Source of the DNA: Pleomorphochaeta sp.
GTDB taxonomy: Bacteria; Spirochaetota; Spirochaetia; Sphaerochaetales; Sphaerochaetaceae
Reading direction: 5' to 3'
DNA length: 64,000 bases
NCBI GenBank assembly: GCA_028532815.1
Contig: JAQQAS010000052.1
Span: 62,001 to 126,000, forward strand
This document shows positions 49,234 to 58,786 of the stretch, in pieces. A program made the translations under genes and the position numbers. A model generated the notes under the pieces. That model ran no database searches, was not told the origin of the DNA, and saw only the letters and a program-made list of their open reading frames with translations. Numbering within the stretch: position 1 is the first letter of the stretch; the number at the start of each line of letters is the position of its first letter.

Positions 49234-51102
49234 ATGATTATCTATGAGAATGATAAGACTGGTTTTATAAAAGATGTTAATTCGGGATTATATGTTGAAA
49301 AAATAGAACGAAATGTATTTGAAAAAATGCATCGAAAAACTGGGGAGAGTGAAATTAAATCATGGATGAATTCATTAATTAGAATGAAAGATATCATAGA
49401 TGATGATGAAATACCAGAAGATGTTGGTGTTGCAGTTGAATATAACATACCAACTACTTCTAAAAGAGTAGATTTTATATTATCTGGATATAATAAAAAC
49501 AAAGAAATGGAAACTTTATTTGTTGAGTTAAAACAGTGGCAAGAAGTTTCTGAGGTTAAAAATCAAGATGATGTAGTAAGAACTGTTACAGGTCGAGCAG
49601 ATAGAGTGGTTACTCATCCATCCTATCAAGTTTGGTCATATACAGAATTATTAAAGAATAGTAATAAAAATATTCAACTTAATAATATAAGGTTAAATCC
49701 TTGTGCATATTTGCATAATTATAGAATTAAGGAAAATGATCCTATTACTGATTCAAAATTTAATAATATAATTGAAAAAGCTCCTATTTTTACTATTACT
49801 GATCGAGAGAAATTAAAACAATATATAAAAAAACATATTAAATATGGGGATAAATTGCTATCATTAGAAATGATAGATAAAAGTGAATTATATCCTGCTA
49901 AGTCATTGCAAGATAATATATTATCTATGTTAAAACGAAATCCTGAATTTATTATGATTGATGAACAAAAGGTTATTTATGAACAAATAATTGATTTAAC
50001 AAATAAATCTAAGATTGATAATAAAAAACGTGTAATTATTGTAAAAGGCGGACCTGGAACAGGAAAAACAGTTGTCGCAATAAACTTGTTAGTTCAATCG
50101 CTTAATATGGGGATATTTTCTTCATATGTTACAAAGAATAGTGCTCCTAGAGAAGTTTTTTATCAAAAATTAAAAGGAAAAGATTTTACCCAAAAATATA
50201 TAAAAGGTTTGTTTATGGGTTCTGGTTCTTTCATAAACACACCAAGTAATAGTTATGGTCTTTTAATTTGTGATGAAGCTCATAGATTGAATGAAAAATC
50301 TGGATTATTTAGTTATGGGGAAAACCAAATTAAAGAAATAATCAATGCTGCAAAAACGTCGGTATTTTTTATAGATGAAAATCAAATTGTTACTGCAAAA
50401 GATATTGGTTCTATATCAGAAATAAAGAAATGGGCAGATTTTGTAGATGCTGAGTGTTATGAAACGGAATTAACGAGTCAATTTAGATGTGGTGGTTCGG
50501 ATGGCTATTTATCATGGATTGACAATACTTTACAAATTAAAGAAACAGCAAATTATTCTTTGGAAGGAATTTCTTATGATTTTAAAATATTTGAAGACCC
50601 AAAAAAATTACAAGAAGCTATTTTAGATAAAAATAAAATTAATAACAAATCTAGATTAGTTGCAGGATATTGTTGGGATTGGATTAGTAAAAATGACCCA
50701 ATAGAAGGGATAAATGATATAGTAATAGATGATTTTGAAATGCAATGGAATTTAAATCAATCAAAATTACCTTTTGCTATTGATGATACTTCAGTGAACC
50801 AAATAGGGTGCATACATACTTGCCAAGGACTTGAATTTGATTATGTAGGTGTTATTATTGGAGATGATTTACGATATGAAAATAACAATGTAATTACTGA
50901 TTATACTAAAAAAGCAAAAACAGATAAATCGTTAAATGGGCTTAAGGGCCTTGCTAAAAAGAATAATCTTGAAGCATTAAATAAAATTGATTTAATAATT
51001 AGGAATACTTATAGGACTTTAATGACTAGAGGATTAAAAGGTTGTTATATTTATTGCACTGATAAAAATCTTGCTGATTATTTCAAAAAATGTCTTAATT
51101 AA
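49234..51102 (+). CDS. DUF2075 ATPase/helicase-like protein with N-terminal nuclease-like domain
   Basis: The 622-residue protein has two parts. Residues 65-105 contain a PD-(D/E)xK-type pattern (EYNIP, then VDFIL with Asp80, and VELKQW with Glu98 and Lys100). From about 265 the DUF2075 SF1-helicase-like core has Walker A GGPGTGKT, Walker B LLICDEAHRLNE, an ENQIVT motif, and late motifs CIHTCQGLEFDYVGVIIG and YRTLMTRGLKGCYIY. A nuclease fused to such a helicase occurs in phage-defence settings, but no activity is shown here. It stands alone between a tRNA gene and decayed DNA, typical of a mobile island. The start at 49234 has GGGG and AAAGAG upstream; a TTG at 49222 overlaps that site. Confidence 0.8.
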   Translation: MIIYENDKTGFIKDVNSGLYVEKIERNVFEKMHRKTGESEIKSWMNSLIRMKDIIDDDEIPEDVGVAVEYNIPTTSKRVDFILSGYNKNKEMETLFVELKQWQEVSEVKNQDDVVRTVTGRADRVVTHPSYQVWSYTELLKNSNKNIQLNNIRLNPCAYLHNYRIKENDPITDSKFNNIIEKAPIFTITDREKLKQYIKKHIKYGDKLLSLEMIDKSELYPAKSLQDNILSMLKRNPEFIMIDEQKVIYEQIIDLTNKSKIDNKKRVIIVKGGPGTGKTVVAINLLVQSLNMGIFSSYVTKNSAPREVFYQKLKGKDFTQKYIKGLFMGSGSFINTPSNSYGLLICDEAHRLNEKSGLFSYGENQIKEIINAAKTSVFFIDENQIVTAKDIGSISEIKKWADFVDAECYETELTSQFRCGGSDGYLSWIDNTLQIKETANYSLEGISYDFKIFEDPKKLQEAILDKNKINNKSRLVAGYCWDWISKNDPIEGINDIVIDDFEMQWNLNQSKLPFAIDDTSVNQIGCIHTCQGLEFDYVGVIIGDDLRYENNNVITDYTKKAKTDKSLNGLKGLAKKNNLEALNKIDLIIRNTYRTLMTRGLKGCYIYCTDKNLADYFKKCLN

Positions 51103-51539
51103 AAAAAATAATTTAATATCCGTTTTTTTTAATTTGGTATATTGCTAAATATAAAGTTATTTAATTAAATGAAAAAATAATAAAACCGATAAAATATAAG
51201 ATAAAACATATTTAAAAGGCTTAATGCAATTTATATTGTATCTAATTAATTAAAAATTTCAGGGAAGAATTCTTTTATTATCAAATTTAGCTGCTCTTTT
51301 ATTAATGAAAAGGGGCAACGAACTCTTTATTGATAGTACGAATTTACGTATATGATGTAACAAAGGACTATAATAAAGCAAGTCTAAATTGAATTACTTA
51401 AAGAGATATTTTTAAAATATTTATCTAATTACGATTTGGAATTTTTAAAAAAGGGAATAAAAAGCATCCAATACCTATTATGACAGTGAATACTACAAAT
51501 CTTTAAGTATTTAATATAGGTATTTATTGTCGATTTTAT
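51103..51539. other. Gene-free decayed region
   Basis: No intact gene is visible in this AT-rich stretch. On the plus strand near 51285-51350 a short open piece reads AALLLMKRGNELFIDSTNLRI before a stop, recalling the FIDST motif of IS982/IS4-type transposases. The match is too short to claim. Confidence 0.3.
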
Positions 51540-51735
51540 GTAGTTATATAACTTTTTCAAGAATTTTATCATGCCCAATTTTTAGGGTTGGATCTTTACC
51601 ATTGTAATTAGAAGTAATATATTCAGCATATATTTTTTACTACAAATAGTATTTTGCTTTTTTGATTAATTCCTAAACCTCTCTGAATTTCTCTCTGTAA
51701 TGGTTTTCTAATCTTTTTAAAAAATAGATGCTAAA
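51540..51735 (-). pseudogene. Decayed transposase-like fragment (IS30-like?)
   Basis: On the minus strand one frame reads FKKIRKPLQREIQRGLG and continues to about 51625. Another frame then reads KIYAEYITSNYNGKDPTLKIGH through DKILEKVI to about 51548. The HTH-like LQREIQRG and the LKIG segment recall IS30-family transposases. A frameshift separates the two frames and stops follow. The family is uncertain, but coding decay is likely. Confidence 0.4.
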
Positions 51736-51994
51736 GTTGATTTATTTAAAATCTTTTATAATTGCTATGACCTAATAAGAAAGCTAATTAGTGAATTATA
51801 TCGTCATAGGTAAAATATTTTCCAAGATATATTGAATTTTCGTTTTTTATGATTGTCCTATGGATTTTATCCTTTTTCTATTGTGTTGTTACTTTTAATC
51901 ATACAAAGAATTCAGAGGTTTTGTATTTTTTATTAACTTTTTAGGTGTGTTATTTCAAATTATTATCTATAATAAAAAATTTTGTATTTAAAAT

Positions 51995-52023
51995 TTGACT
52001 TATGAAAATCCATAGGATAATAT
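51995..52023 (+). promoter_or_regulatory. Promoter abutting the sensor-kinase start (leaderless type)
   Basis: TTGACT (51995-52000), 17 bp, TAATAT (52018-52023), then TTCTTTT and the ATG at 52031. AGGA occurs further upstream but inside the -10 region. Confidence 0.6.
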
Positions 52024-52030
52024 TTCTTTT

Positions 52031-53755
52031 ATGAAAAATAAGAAAAAGCAACCTGTAACTTTACGACTATTATTATATATAATTTTTTCAATATGTGTGC
52101 TAATACCAGTGGTTTGCTTTATGATTGTAATACCTTCTTTTTTTAGAAGAGAAATGAATACTCAGTTGCTTGATGATGTTGAGAGTAAACTAGTTTCAGT
52201 TTCAAATGAACTAGTAAATACAATTCTCTCGTTGCAACAAATTTCAATATTACCATATTCTGACAAAGAAATCTTTGAGCTTTTAAATGATAAGGGGAAT
52301 AATTCAATAATCAATTTATCTGAGAAAGTGTTATTTTTTGACTATATGAAGCTTCTATATAATGATATCACAAGCCTTATAATATTGGGAGAAAATGGAA
52401 ATATTTATTATTATCACCGAAATCAAAATAATTCTGTAAAAAAAGATTATGATTTTTCTCGTTATAAAATAAATGAACAAAATGAATCATATTATTTGGG
52501 AGCCCATTATTCTGATTATTTTGAAAAAACAAATCCTAAAGTGTTTTCCTGTGTAAAAGAAGTAATTCATCCATATGAAAAAGATCTTCTATGCACAGTG
52601 ATAATTGATTCTGAAAGTTCAATATTTAATAGAGCTTTTGCTTCTATGAATATGAATAAAAATACTACATCTATTCTATTAGATTCAAATAATAATGTAA
52701 TATATTCGTCTCAAAATATTGAAGATAATATACTTGAATCATTAAGGGCCGGTCGTAATGAATTATTAATAGATAGAAATGAAAATAAAATAGTATATAG
52801 AAAAATTCCAATAGGAAATTGGACGATTGCAATTATAGTATCAATGGAAAGTATAGAAAATAGAATTAAGGTAATTTATTTAGTTTGCATTGTCGCCTCA
52901 TTAATTACAATTCTCTTTTCTTTTGCAGTATTACGATATATTAGTATTAAATATATGTTGAAACCCCTTTCTGAAATGGGGCATGTTATGGCTGAAGTAG
53001 AAAAAGGTAATTTAAATGTTCACTTTAATTATAAATCCAGAGATGAAATAAGTCTTTTAGGTATAAAGTTAAATCAAATGATTAATGAATTACAAACATT
53101 AATCGATAAAGAATATAAATTAGTAATTAGTCAAAAGAAAGCTGAATATAGGGCTCTACAATCGCGGATTAAGCCTCATTTTTTATATAATTCTTTAAAT
53201 TGCATTGTTGGATTGAATCGACTAGGCGATACGTCAAGGTTAGAAACTGCGATTTTAGATCTTACTGATATGATGCGATATTCTCTTTCTAATGAGAACA
53301 ATAGTGGCTGGTCAACAATTTCAGATGAAGTTAATTTTATAAAACAATATATACATTTAGAAAAGTTAAGATTTGAAGATAAATTACAGTTTAAATTAGA
53401 CTATAATTATAAAACTCAAAACTATAAAATTCCAAAATTACTAATTCAACCATTAGTAGAAAATGCGATTGTTCACAATGTTGAAAAATCATTGGTTCCA
53501 ATACCAGTAATAGTAAAAATTGATTTAATTAATAAAGTTAATGATTGTTATCTTCAAATTATAGTTGAAGATAAAGGAAGCGGTTTTGATACCTCTATAA
53601 ATGGTGGAGGAATAGGCTTATCAAATGTTCGAGAAAGATTGAAATATGGATATATCGGAAGTGAAATGAAGGTTGATTCAATAATTGAAGTTGGTACTAG
53701 AATTGAAATTTTAATTCCAATAAAGGAGGTTTGCAATGAGAATATTAATAGCTGA
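52031..53755 (+). CDS. YesM-type sensor histidine kinase
   Basis: The 574-residue kinase has a first membrane helix (about 14-34), an extracellular sensor domain (35-278), a second helix (about 281-300), a HAMP domain, and a His_kinase module with His383 (ALQSRIKPHFLYNSLN). The ATP-binding part has LIQPLVENAIVHNV and GGGIGLSNVRERL. YesM kinases sense sugars or glycan breakdown products and phosphorylate the AraC-type partner. The partner gene overlaps its end by 20 bp. A TRAP transporter follows, so it probably senses that substrate. Confidence 0.9.
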   Translation: MKNKKKQPVTLRLLLYIIFSICVLIPVVCFMIVIPSFFRREMNTQLLDDVESKLVSVSNELVNTILSLQQISILPYSDKEIFELLNDKGNNSIINLSEKVLFFDYMKLLYNDITSLIILGENGNIYYYHRNQNNSVKKDYDFSRYKINEQNESYYLGAHYSDYFEKTNPKVFSCVKEVIHPYEKDLLCTVIIDSESSIFNRAFASMNMNKNTTSILLDSNNNVIYSSQNIEDNILESLRAGRNELLIDRNENKIVYRKIPIGNWTIAIIVSMESIENRIKVIYLVCIVASLITILFSFAVLRYISIKYMLKPLSEMGHVMAEVEKGNLNVHFNYKSRDEISLLGIKLNQMINELQTLIDKEYKLVISQKKAEYRALQSRIKPHFLYNSLNCIVGLNRLGDTSRLETAILDLTDMMRYSLSNENNSGWSTISDEVNFIKQYIHLEKLRFEDKLQFKLDYNYKTQNYKIPKLLIQPLVENAIVHNVEKSLVPIPVIVKIDLINKVNDCYLQIIVEDKGSGFDTSINGGGIGLSNVRERLKYGYIGSEMKVDSIIEVGTRIEILIPIKEVCNENINS

Positions 53756-55100
53756 TGATGAGACTCTAGCTAGAGTCACATTGAGGTCTATGATAGGTGA
53801 TATATATCCAAATTTTGAAATTCTTGAAGTAACAAATGGGTTAGAATTAATGAATAAAGCAGTAAATTATCAACCCCATATAGCTTTTGTTGATATAAAT
53901 ATGCCTAAGTTTACTGGTTTACAAGCTATAGCTAATTTAAAAGAAAAACTTCCCTTAACTCAGTGGTTAATATTAACAGGCCATGCTAAATTTGATTTTG
54001 CTCAAGAGGCTTTAAGTTTGGGTGTTACTGAATTTTTAGTAAAACCTTTAAGACCTAGTAAATTAAAAGAGGCTATGGAAAAAGCTGTTATTCAGTATAA
54101 TAATCAAATTAATAGAAGAGATGCTTTATTTGAACAAGAAGTTAGAGATGTTATTCATGGTAGAAAAAACGATTATAATATTGATAATTTATTTTTAATA
54201 TTGCTTCATTTAGAACAAATAGATGAGAGAGAAATTGGTTTACTAAAAATTAAAGTAAAACAAGAACTATTAAGAATATATGATAACCTATATGATTATG
54301 CACTTATAAAAACATCAAATCTTGATTTATTATTAGTAGTTAGAGCAAAAAAAAAAGAAACTGATTTTTTATATAGCAAAGATATTTATAATTTATTAAA
54401 GCTAAATTGTACTTTTCCCTTTTGGATGTTTGAGTTGAAACAAACTAATGGAGAAGTGAGTTTGTTAGATTCGATAAATAATATTATTAGTTATTCAAAA
54501 ATTTGGATAGCGAAAGAATGTTATTCAATTACTGTAGTTGATAGCAATCAATTTGATATTCCAAGTGAAATTGAAGAAAGTTATAGGTTAATTGAAAATA
54601 CAGCTTCACAGATTGAAAAGAAAAATAATATAAAAAAATTAATAAATGACTTAAATAAATATAAGTCGATAAGTGAAAGTAATTCAAAGACTGTCTTTAA
54701 CAATTTGGTATATTTATTTTCACAAGGTCCAGTTCAAAAAGAAGCTAATATCAACAATAATGATTATTCTTTTCTTTTAACTGTTGAACCGTCTTTCTCC
54801 CCACAAATATCAGATGTGATTACTTATATAGATGAGCATTTTAGTGAAGATATAGGTATAAAACAAATCTCTGATTTAATTGGGATAACCCCCAATTATT
54901 TAAGTGCAAAATTCAAAGCTGAAATGAATATGAGATTTATTGATTATCTCACGCAAAAACGAATTGAAAAGGCATGCTTTTTACTTAAAAATTCTAATCT
55001 ATTTATTCATAAAATTGCTAATGAAGTAGGATTTAGAAATGTAAAACACTTCTCAAAAATATTTAAAAAGTATAAAGGTTGTTTGCCCTCCGAATATTGA
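53736..55100 (+). CDS. YesN-type response regulator with AraC DNA-binding domain
   Basis: The 454-residue protein has an N-terminal receiver with phospho-acceptor Asp53 (IAFVDINMPKFTGLQA) and the conserved Lys in FLVKPLRP. A long linker follows (120-345), then a C-terminal AraC-type double helix-turn-helix (about 355-454: IKQISDLIGITPNYLSAKFK and IHKIANEVGFRNVKHFSKIFKKYKG). AAAGGAGG inside the kinase gene serves its ATG, so the pair is coupled. It likely activates the dctPQM transporter that begins 122 bp downstream. Confidence 0.9.
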   Translation: MRILIADDETLARVTLRSMIGDIYPNFEILEVTNGLELMNKAVNYQPHIAFVDINMPKFTGLQAIANLKEKLPLTQWLILTGHAKFDFAQEALSLGVTEFLVKPLRPSKLKEAMEKAVIQYNNQINRRDALFEQEVRDVIHGRKNDYNIDNLFLILLHLEQIDEREIGLLKIKVKQELLRIYDNLYDYALIKTSNLDLLLVVRAKKKETDFLYSKDIYNLLKLNCTFPFWMFELKQTNGEVSLLDSINNIISYSKIWIAKECYSITVVDSNQFDIPSEIEESYRLIENTASQIEKKNNIKKLINDLNKYKSISESNSKTVFNNLVYLFSQGPVQKEANINNNDYSFLLTVEPSFSPQISDVITYIDEHFSEDIGIKQISDLIGITPNYLSAKFKAEMNMRFIDYLTQKRIEKACFLLKNSNLFIHKIANEVGFRNVKHFSKIFKKYKGCLPSEY

Positions 55101-55222
55101 TATGGTAATAATCATAGTTTTATCTACCCTTTTTTATAGGAATTCAAATCTTACTAAATAAAAAAAACCATTTTATTATTTTAATATAAAACAATTTTTT
55201 ATTTATACAAAAGGAGATATTT

Positions 55223-56227
55223 ATGAAAAAAATTTTAAAAACTATGTCATTAGGAATTATGATTCTTAGTGTATCTTCAATGTTCTTATTTGCTCAAGGT
55301 AGTTCTGAGGCTAAAAAAATGACTTTAAAATTAGGTTTTAGTTCACCTGAATCTAATCCTTGGTACATTTGTGCAGAGCAAATGGCTGAAGAAGTATATG
55401 AAAAAACTGACGGTAATATTACCATTGAACTCTTTCCTTCAGAAATATTAGGTTCTGATAAGCAAATGGCTGAAATGGTAAAAATGAATACTCTAGATAT
55501 GCAAATTGCACCACAAGGCGTTGTTGCAAATTATGAACCAAAATTAGCTGCGTTGGAATTACCTTTCTTATTTGATTCTAATGAAGCAGTTGCTAAACTT
55601 CTTGATGGACCAATGGGTGAAGAATTAGCAAAAGATTTACCAGCAAAGGGAATTAGAATTTTAGCATATTGGGAAAATGGATTAAGACAAACAACAAATA
55701 ATGTAAGAGCAATTACTACTCCTTCTGATTTTGAAGGTATGAAAATCCGAACACCTGATAATAAAATGACAATTTCTATATTTGAAGCTTTAGGTGCAAA
55801 TCCAGCACCATTAGCATATAGTGAATTATATATGGCTCTATCACAAGGTGTATTTGATGGACAAGAGAATCCTGTTGTAAATATTCATGCATCTAAATTA
55901 AATGAAGTTCAAAAATATTTGAGTTTCACAAATCATAAATATGAAGGTAAACCTTTCATTATTAGTGAAGAAACTTGGAAAAAATTATCACCTGAATATC
56001 AAACAATTTTAAGCGATGCAGCTAAGAAATATGCTGTTATAAATCGTCAAATGTTTGCAGATCAAGATAAAGAATTAAGAGCTGATTTAGAAGCTAAAGG
56101 CATGAAATTAAACTCACCTGATTTAACTCCATTTAGAGAAGCAACAGCTTCTGTTTATGATGAATGGAAAGCAACTCTTGGTGAAGACTTAATTAATAGA
56201 GTTGTTAATGCTGCTCAAGGTAATTAA
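55223..56227 (+). CDS. dctP: TRAP transporter solute-binding protein (DctP family)
   Basis: The 334-residue periplasmic protein has a signal ending MFLFAQGSSEAKK, with no lipobox Cys. It has the DctP features: SPESNPWYICAEQMAEEV, ELFPSEILGSDKQMAEMVK, the substrate Arg region GMKIRTPDNKM, and PLAYSELYMALSQGVFDGQENP. TRAP binding proteins take organic acids such as uronates or C4-acids. The adjacent glycosidase and sulfatases make uronic or sugar acids an attractive but unproven cargo. AAAGGAG precedes the ATG. An intercistronic hairpin follows. Confidence 0.93.
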   Translation: MKKILKTMSLGIMILSVSSMFLFAQGSSEAKKMTLKLGFSSPESNPWYICAEQMAEEVYEKTDGNITIELFPSEILGSDKQMAEMVKMNTLDMQIAPQGVVANYEPKLAALELPFLFDSNEAVAKLLDGPMGEELAKDLPAKGIRILAYWENGLRQTTNNVRAITTPSDFEGMKIRTPDNKMTISIFEALGANPAPLAYSELYMALSQGVFDGQENPVVNIHASKLNEVQKYLSFTNHKYEGKPFIISEETWKKLSPEYQTILSDAAKKYAVINRQMFADQDKELRADLEAKGMKLNSPDLTPFREATASVYDEWKATLGEDLINRVVNAAQGN

Positions 56228-56245
56228 TTTAAAAATTATTAATTA

Positions 56246-56275
56246 GCTACAGGAACCAATTAGGTTACCTGTAGC
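56246..56275 (+). terminator. Intercistronic hairpin between dctP and dctQ
   Basis: GCTACAGG (56246-56253) pairs with CCTGTAGC (56268-56275), and AACC/GGTT extends the stem inside. No T-run follows, so it probably stabilises dctP mRNA or lowers downstream expression. Confidence 0.6.
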
Positions 56276-56294
56276 ATTAATTAAAGGTAATGCT

Positions 56295-56795
56295 ATGAAA
56301 AAAATTATTATTTCGCTAAGCGAATTATTTTATAAATTATTCAAAGAATTAGATATTATTTTATTATTAATTCTTGCTATTTTAACATTTTCAGGTGTAA
56401 TCTCTCGATATTTATTTAATAGTCCATTGGTTTGGCTCTACGAATTAACACTTGTTCTTTTTTCGTGGATAATCTTTGGTGGTATTTCTATAGCATTTAA
56501 GACTGGGGAAAATATTAGAGTAGATTTATTTGGGAATCATAGAAAAAAATTAAAAAGAGTGTTTGCAATTGTAGGAAACATTTTTACTATAATTTTTTTA
56601 TTAGTCGTAATTAAAAATGGAATAACTATTATTTCTACAACTTGGTCACAACAGTATAATACAATAGACATTTCAACAGCATGGTTTTATATCCCATTTC
56701 CTTTGTGTGGCTTCGTTTCATTAATTCATATAGTTTCTTCTTTATTACAAGGTAAAAATCCTTTAATACATGTTGAAGAAGATGGAGGGGTATAG
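56295..56795 (+). CDS. dctQ: TRAP transporter small permease (DctQ family)
   Basis: The 166-residue protein has four membrane helices (about 17-37, 47-67, 93-113, 130-150) and the family pattern VISRYLFNSPLVWLYELTLVLFSWIIFGG, here split as RYLFNSPLVWLYEL. It pairs with DctM in the inner membrane. AAAGG precedes the ATG. It ends 2 bp before dctM. Confidence 0.9.
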   Translation: MKKIIISLSELFYKLFKELDIILLLILAILTFSGVISRYLFNSPLVWLYELTLVLFSWIIFGGISIAFKTGENIRVDLFGNHRKKLKRVFAIVGNIFTIIFLLVVIKNGITIISTTWSQQYNTIDISTAWFYIPFPLCGFVSLIHIVSSLLQGKNPLIHVEEDGGV

Positions 56796-56797
56796 TT

Positions 56798-58075
56798 ATG
56801 ATGGGAATTTCATTATTAATATTATTTATAGTTTTCTTATTATCTGGTATTCCAATAGCTGTAGCAATGGGTTTTTCTTCTATGGCTGTTTGTGTGCTAT
56901 TTAATGCTTATCCAACTTTAGCAATAGTTCATAAAATTGTTGCAGGTGTTGATAGTTATGTTTTAATTTCTATCCCTTTCTTTATATTAGCTGGTGAAAT
57001 AATGAATACCGGAGGTATTACAAATCGTATTTTTAATTTTGCTAATTTAATTGTTGGAAAAATTCCTGGTGGAATGGGTCATACTAATGTTTTTGCAAGT
57101 ATTATTTTTTCTGGTATGTCGGGATCTGCTGTTGCAGATACAGGTGGATTAGGAATGATTGAAATGAAGGCTATGACAGATAAAGGTTATGATAAAGAGT
57201 TTTCTGCTGCAGTTACTTGTACTTCTGCAACGATTGGGCCAATAATTCCTCCAAGTATACCACTAGTAGTTTTTGGAGCAATGGCTGAAGTGTCAATTGG
57301 TTCATTATTCATTGCGGGGATTATTCCAGGTATCTTAATGGGTTTATCTTTAATGGCTATGATTTATTATATTTCTGTTAAAAGAAAATATCCAACAAGA
57401 GATAAAATCGGAGTAAAAAATGGCTTAATAATAACAAGAAAAGCTATTTTACCTATGTTATCACCTGTTATTATTGTTGGTGGAATATTAACTGGAATAA
57501 TAACACCAACAGAAGCTGCAATAGTTGCTACAGTATATGCTTTTATATTATCAACAGCATACGGAGAAATGAATTTAAAAGAGTTAAAAAGAATTTTGTT
57601 TAATACCATAATTAATAGCGCAACAATTATCTTTATAATAGGTGCAGCAACTTCTTTTTCTTGGATTTTAACAGTTGAAGGTATACCAAGATTAGTAACT
57701 GAATTTATTCTATCTGTAACAAGCAATAAATATTTAATTTTAATATTGTTAAATGTAATTTTATTAGTAATGGGTATGTTTATGGAAGGTTTATCAATTT
57801 TAACAATTATTGTACCTTTTTTAATTCCATTAATTAAAGCTGTTGGAATGAACCCTGTTCATATGGGTATAATGGTTGTATTAAATGTAATGATAGGTTT
57901 ATCAACACCTCCTGTTGGAATGTCTTTATTTGTTATTAATAAAATAGCAAAGGTGAATATGAATAAGTTATTTAAAGAAGTAATCCCCTTGATTATTCCA
58001 CTATTTATAGTATTGATGTTAGTTACATTTATCCCTGAAATATCTATGGTATTGCCAACTCTTATATTATCTTAA
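56798..58075 (+). CDS. dctM: TRAP transporter large permease (DctM family)
   Basis: The 425-residue protein forms the Na-coupled channel with about twelve helices. Family signatures are SIPFFILAGEIMNTGGIT, GGMGHTNVFASIIFSGMSGSAVADTGG in two steps, and TCTSATIGPIIPPSIPLVVFG. The downstream GLSTPPVGMSLFV is also typical. It completes the DctPQM importer under probable YesMN-type control. A terminator follows. Confidence 0.95.
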   Translation: MMGISLLILFIVFLLSGIPIAVAMGFSSMAVCVLFNAYPTLAIVHKIVAGVDSYVLISIPFFILAGEIMNTGGITNRIFNFANLIVGKIPGGMGHTNVFASIIFSGMSGSAVADTGGLGMIEMKAMTDKGYDKEFSAAVTCTSATIGPIIPPSIPLVVFGAMAEVSIGSLFIAGIIPGILMGLSLMAMIYYISVKRKYPTRDKIGVKNGLIITRKAILPMLSPVIIVGGILTGIITPTEAAIVATVYAFILSTAYGEMNLKELKRILFNTIINSATIIFIIGAATSFSWILTVEGIPRLVTEFILSVTSNKYLILILLNVILLVMGMFMEGLSILTIIVPFLIPLIKAVGMNPVHMGIMVVLNVMIGLSTPPVGMSLFVINKIAKVNMNKLFKEVIPLIIPLFIVLMLVTFIPEISMVLPTLILS

Positions 58076-58117
58076 AAATATTTAATTAATGAGTGATAAT
58101 TAATATAAGAATATCTT

Positions 58118-58153
58118 AGACCAAAAGAGTTAAATAATTCTTTTGGTCTTTTA
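58118..58153 (+). terminator. Terminator of dctPQM
   Basis: AGACCAAAAGA (58118-58128) pairs exactly with TCTTTTGGTCT (58139-58149), followed by TTTA. Confidence 0.8.
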
Positions 58154-58236
58154 TAGTTATATATCCAAAAAAATCTAATTTCTTTTGATATATAAATGCA
58201 TTCTAAGGATAGGACGAATTATATAAGTAGTTTTCC

Positions 58237-58377
58237 TTATTTAGTTAAAGTAGTTGCTTTTGCAAATTCTTGTAAAGCATGGTCTGCAACATTTGAGCCT
58301 TTATCTTTAAATTCTTCAACTTCATTGATTCTTGCAGTAGCTGTTATAATATTTAAATAATTATTAGGTGAATTTTT
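58237..58377 (-). pseudogene. C-terminal coding remnant, unknown family
   Basis: The minus strand has an open C-terminal piece, ITATARINEVEEFKDKGSNV followed by ADHALQEFAKATTLTK and a stop. It has the look of a real helical C-terminus, but no start codon or upstream domain is present. The source family is not recognised. Confidence 0.35.
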
Positions 58378-58447
58378 TTATAAAAAAATGGTCCCAGGCC
58401 CTTAGGCGACTGAAGCTCTATCCATGTAATTAAATAATAGAATTATT

Positions 58448-58558
58448 CAATATAACCGTCAAGGTAGTACTCTACCAGGTGCCGTTGGTGCTTTTACAAT
58501 ATCATTAAATAGAGGTGACACTGGTGAGGAATGGGTTGCGGAGAAAAAGTCGGACTAA
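58448..58558 (+). pseudogene. Coding remnant next to the IS fragment
   Basis: A frame reads QYNRQGSTLPGAVGAFTISL then NRGDTGEEWVAEKKSD and a stop. It has no start codon and is locally richer in GC than its surroundings. The family is not recognised. It ends 17 bp before the transposase-like fragment. Confidence 0.3.
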
Positions 58559-58575
58559 TAATTGGATGATTTAAA

Positions 58576-58750
58576 ATGGGAATAAAACCATATACGAAAG
58601 TAGAGCAAGAATTAGCTCTAAAAGGATTTGAACGTTTAAGATCAGTAACTGCCGTAATACAAAAAAGGATATCCTAGTAGATTAACTCTTTATCAGTGGT
58701 ATGAAAGAAATAAAGCTGAGTGTGAAACTATAGTATCGTCATTTAGTTGA
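58576..58750 (+). pseudogene. Frameshifted transposase orfA-like fragment (IS3-type HTH)
   Basis: From the ATG, MGIKPYTKVEQELALKGFER then LRSVTAVIQK runs to a stop near 58677. The next frame continues GYPSRLTLYQWYERNKAECE to a stop at 58748. YPSRxTLYxWY is the helix-turn-helix of IS3-type orfA proteins. One frameshift breaks it and orfB is missing. Confidence 0.6.
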
Positions 58751-58786
58751 ACCTCCCGGTATCGAACGGTATTCCGTGGTGAAGTG

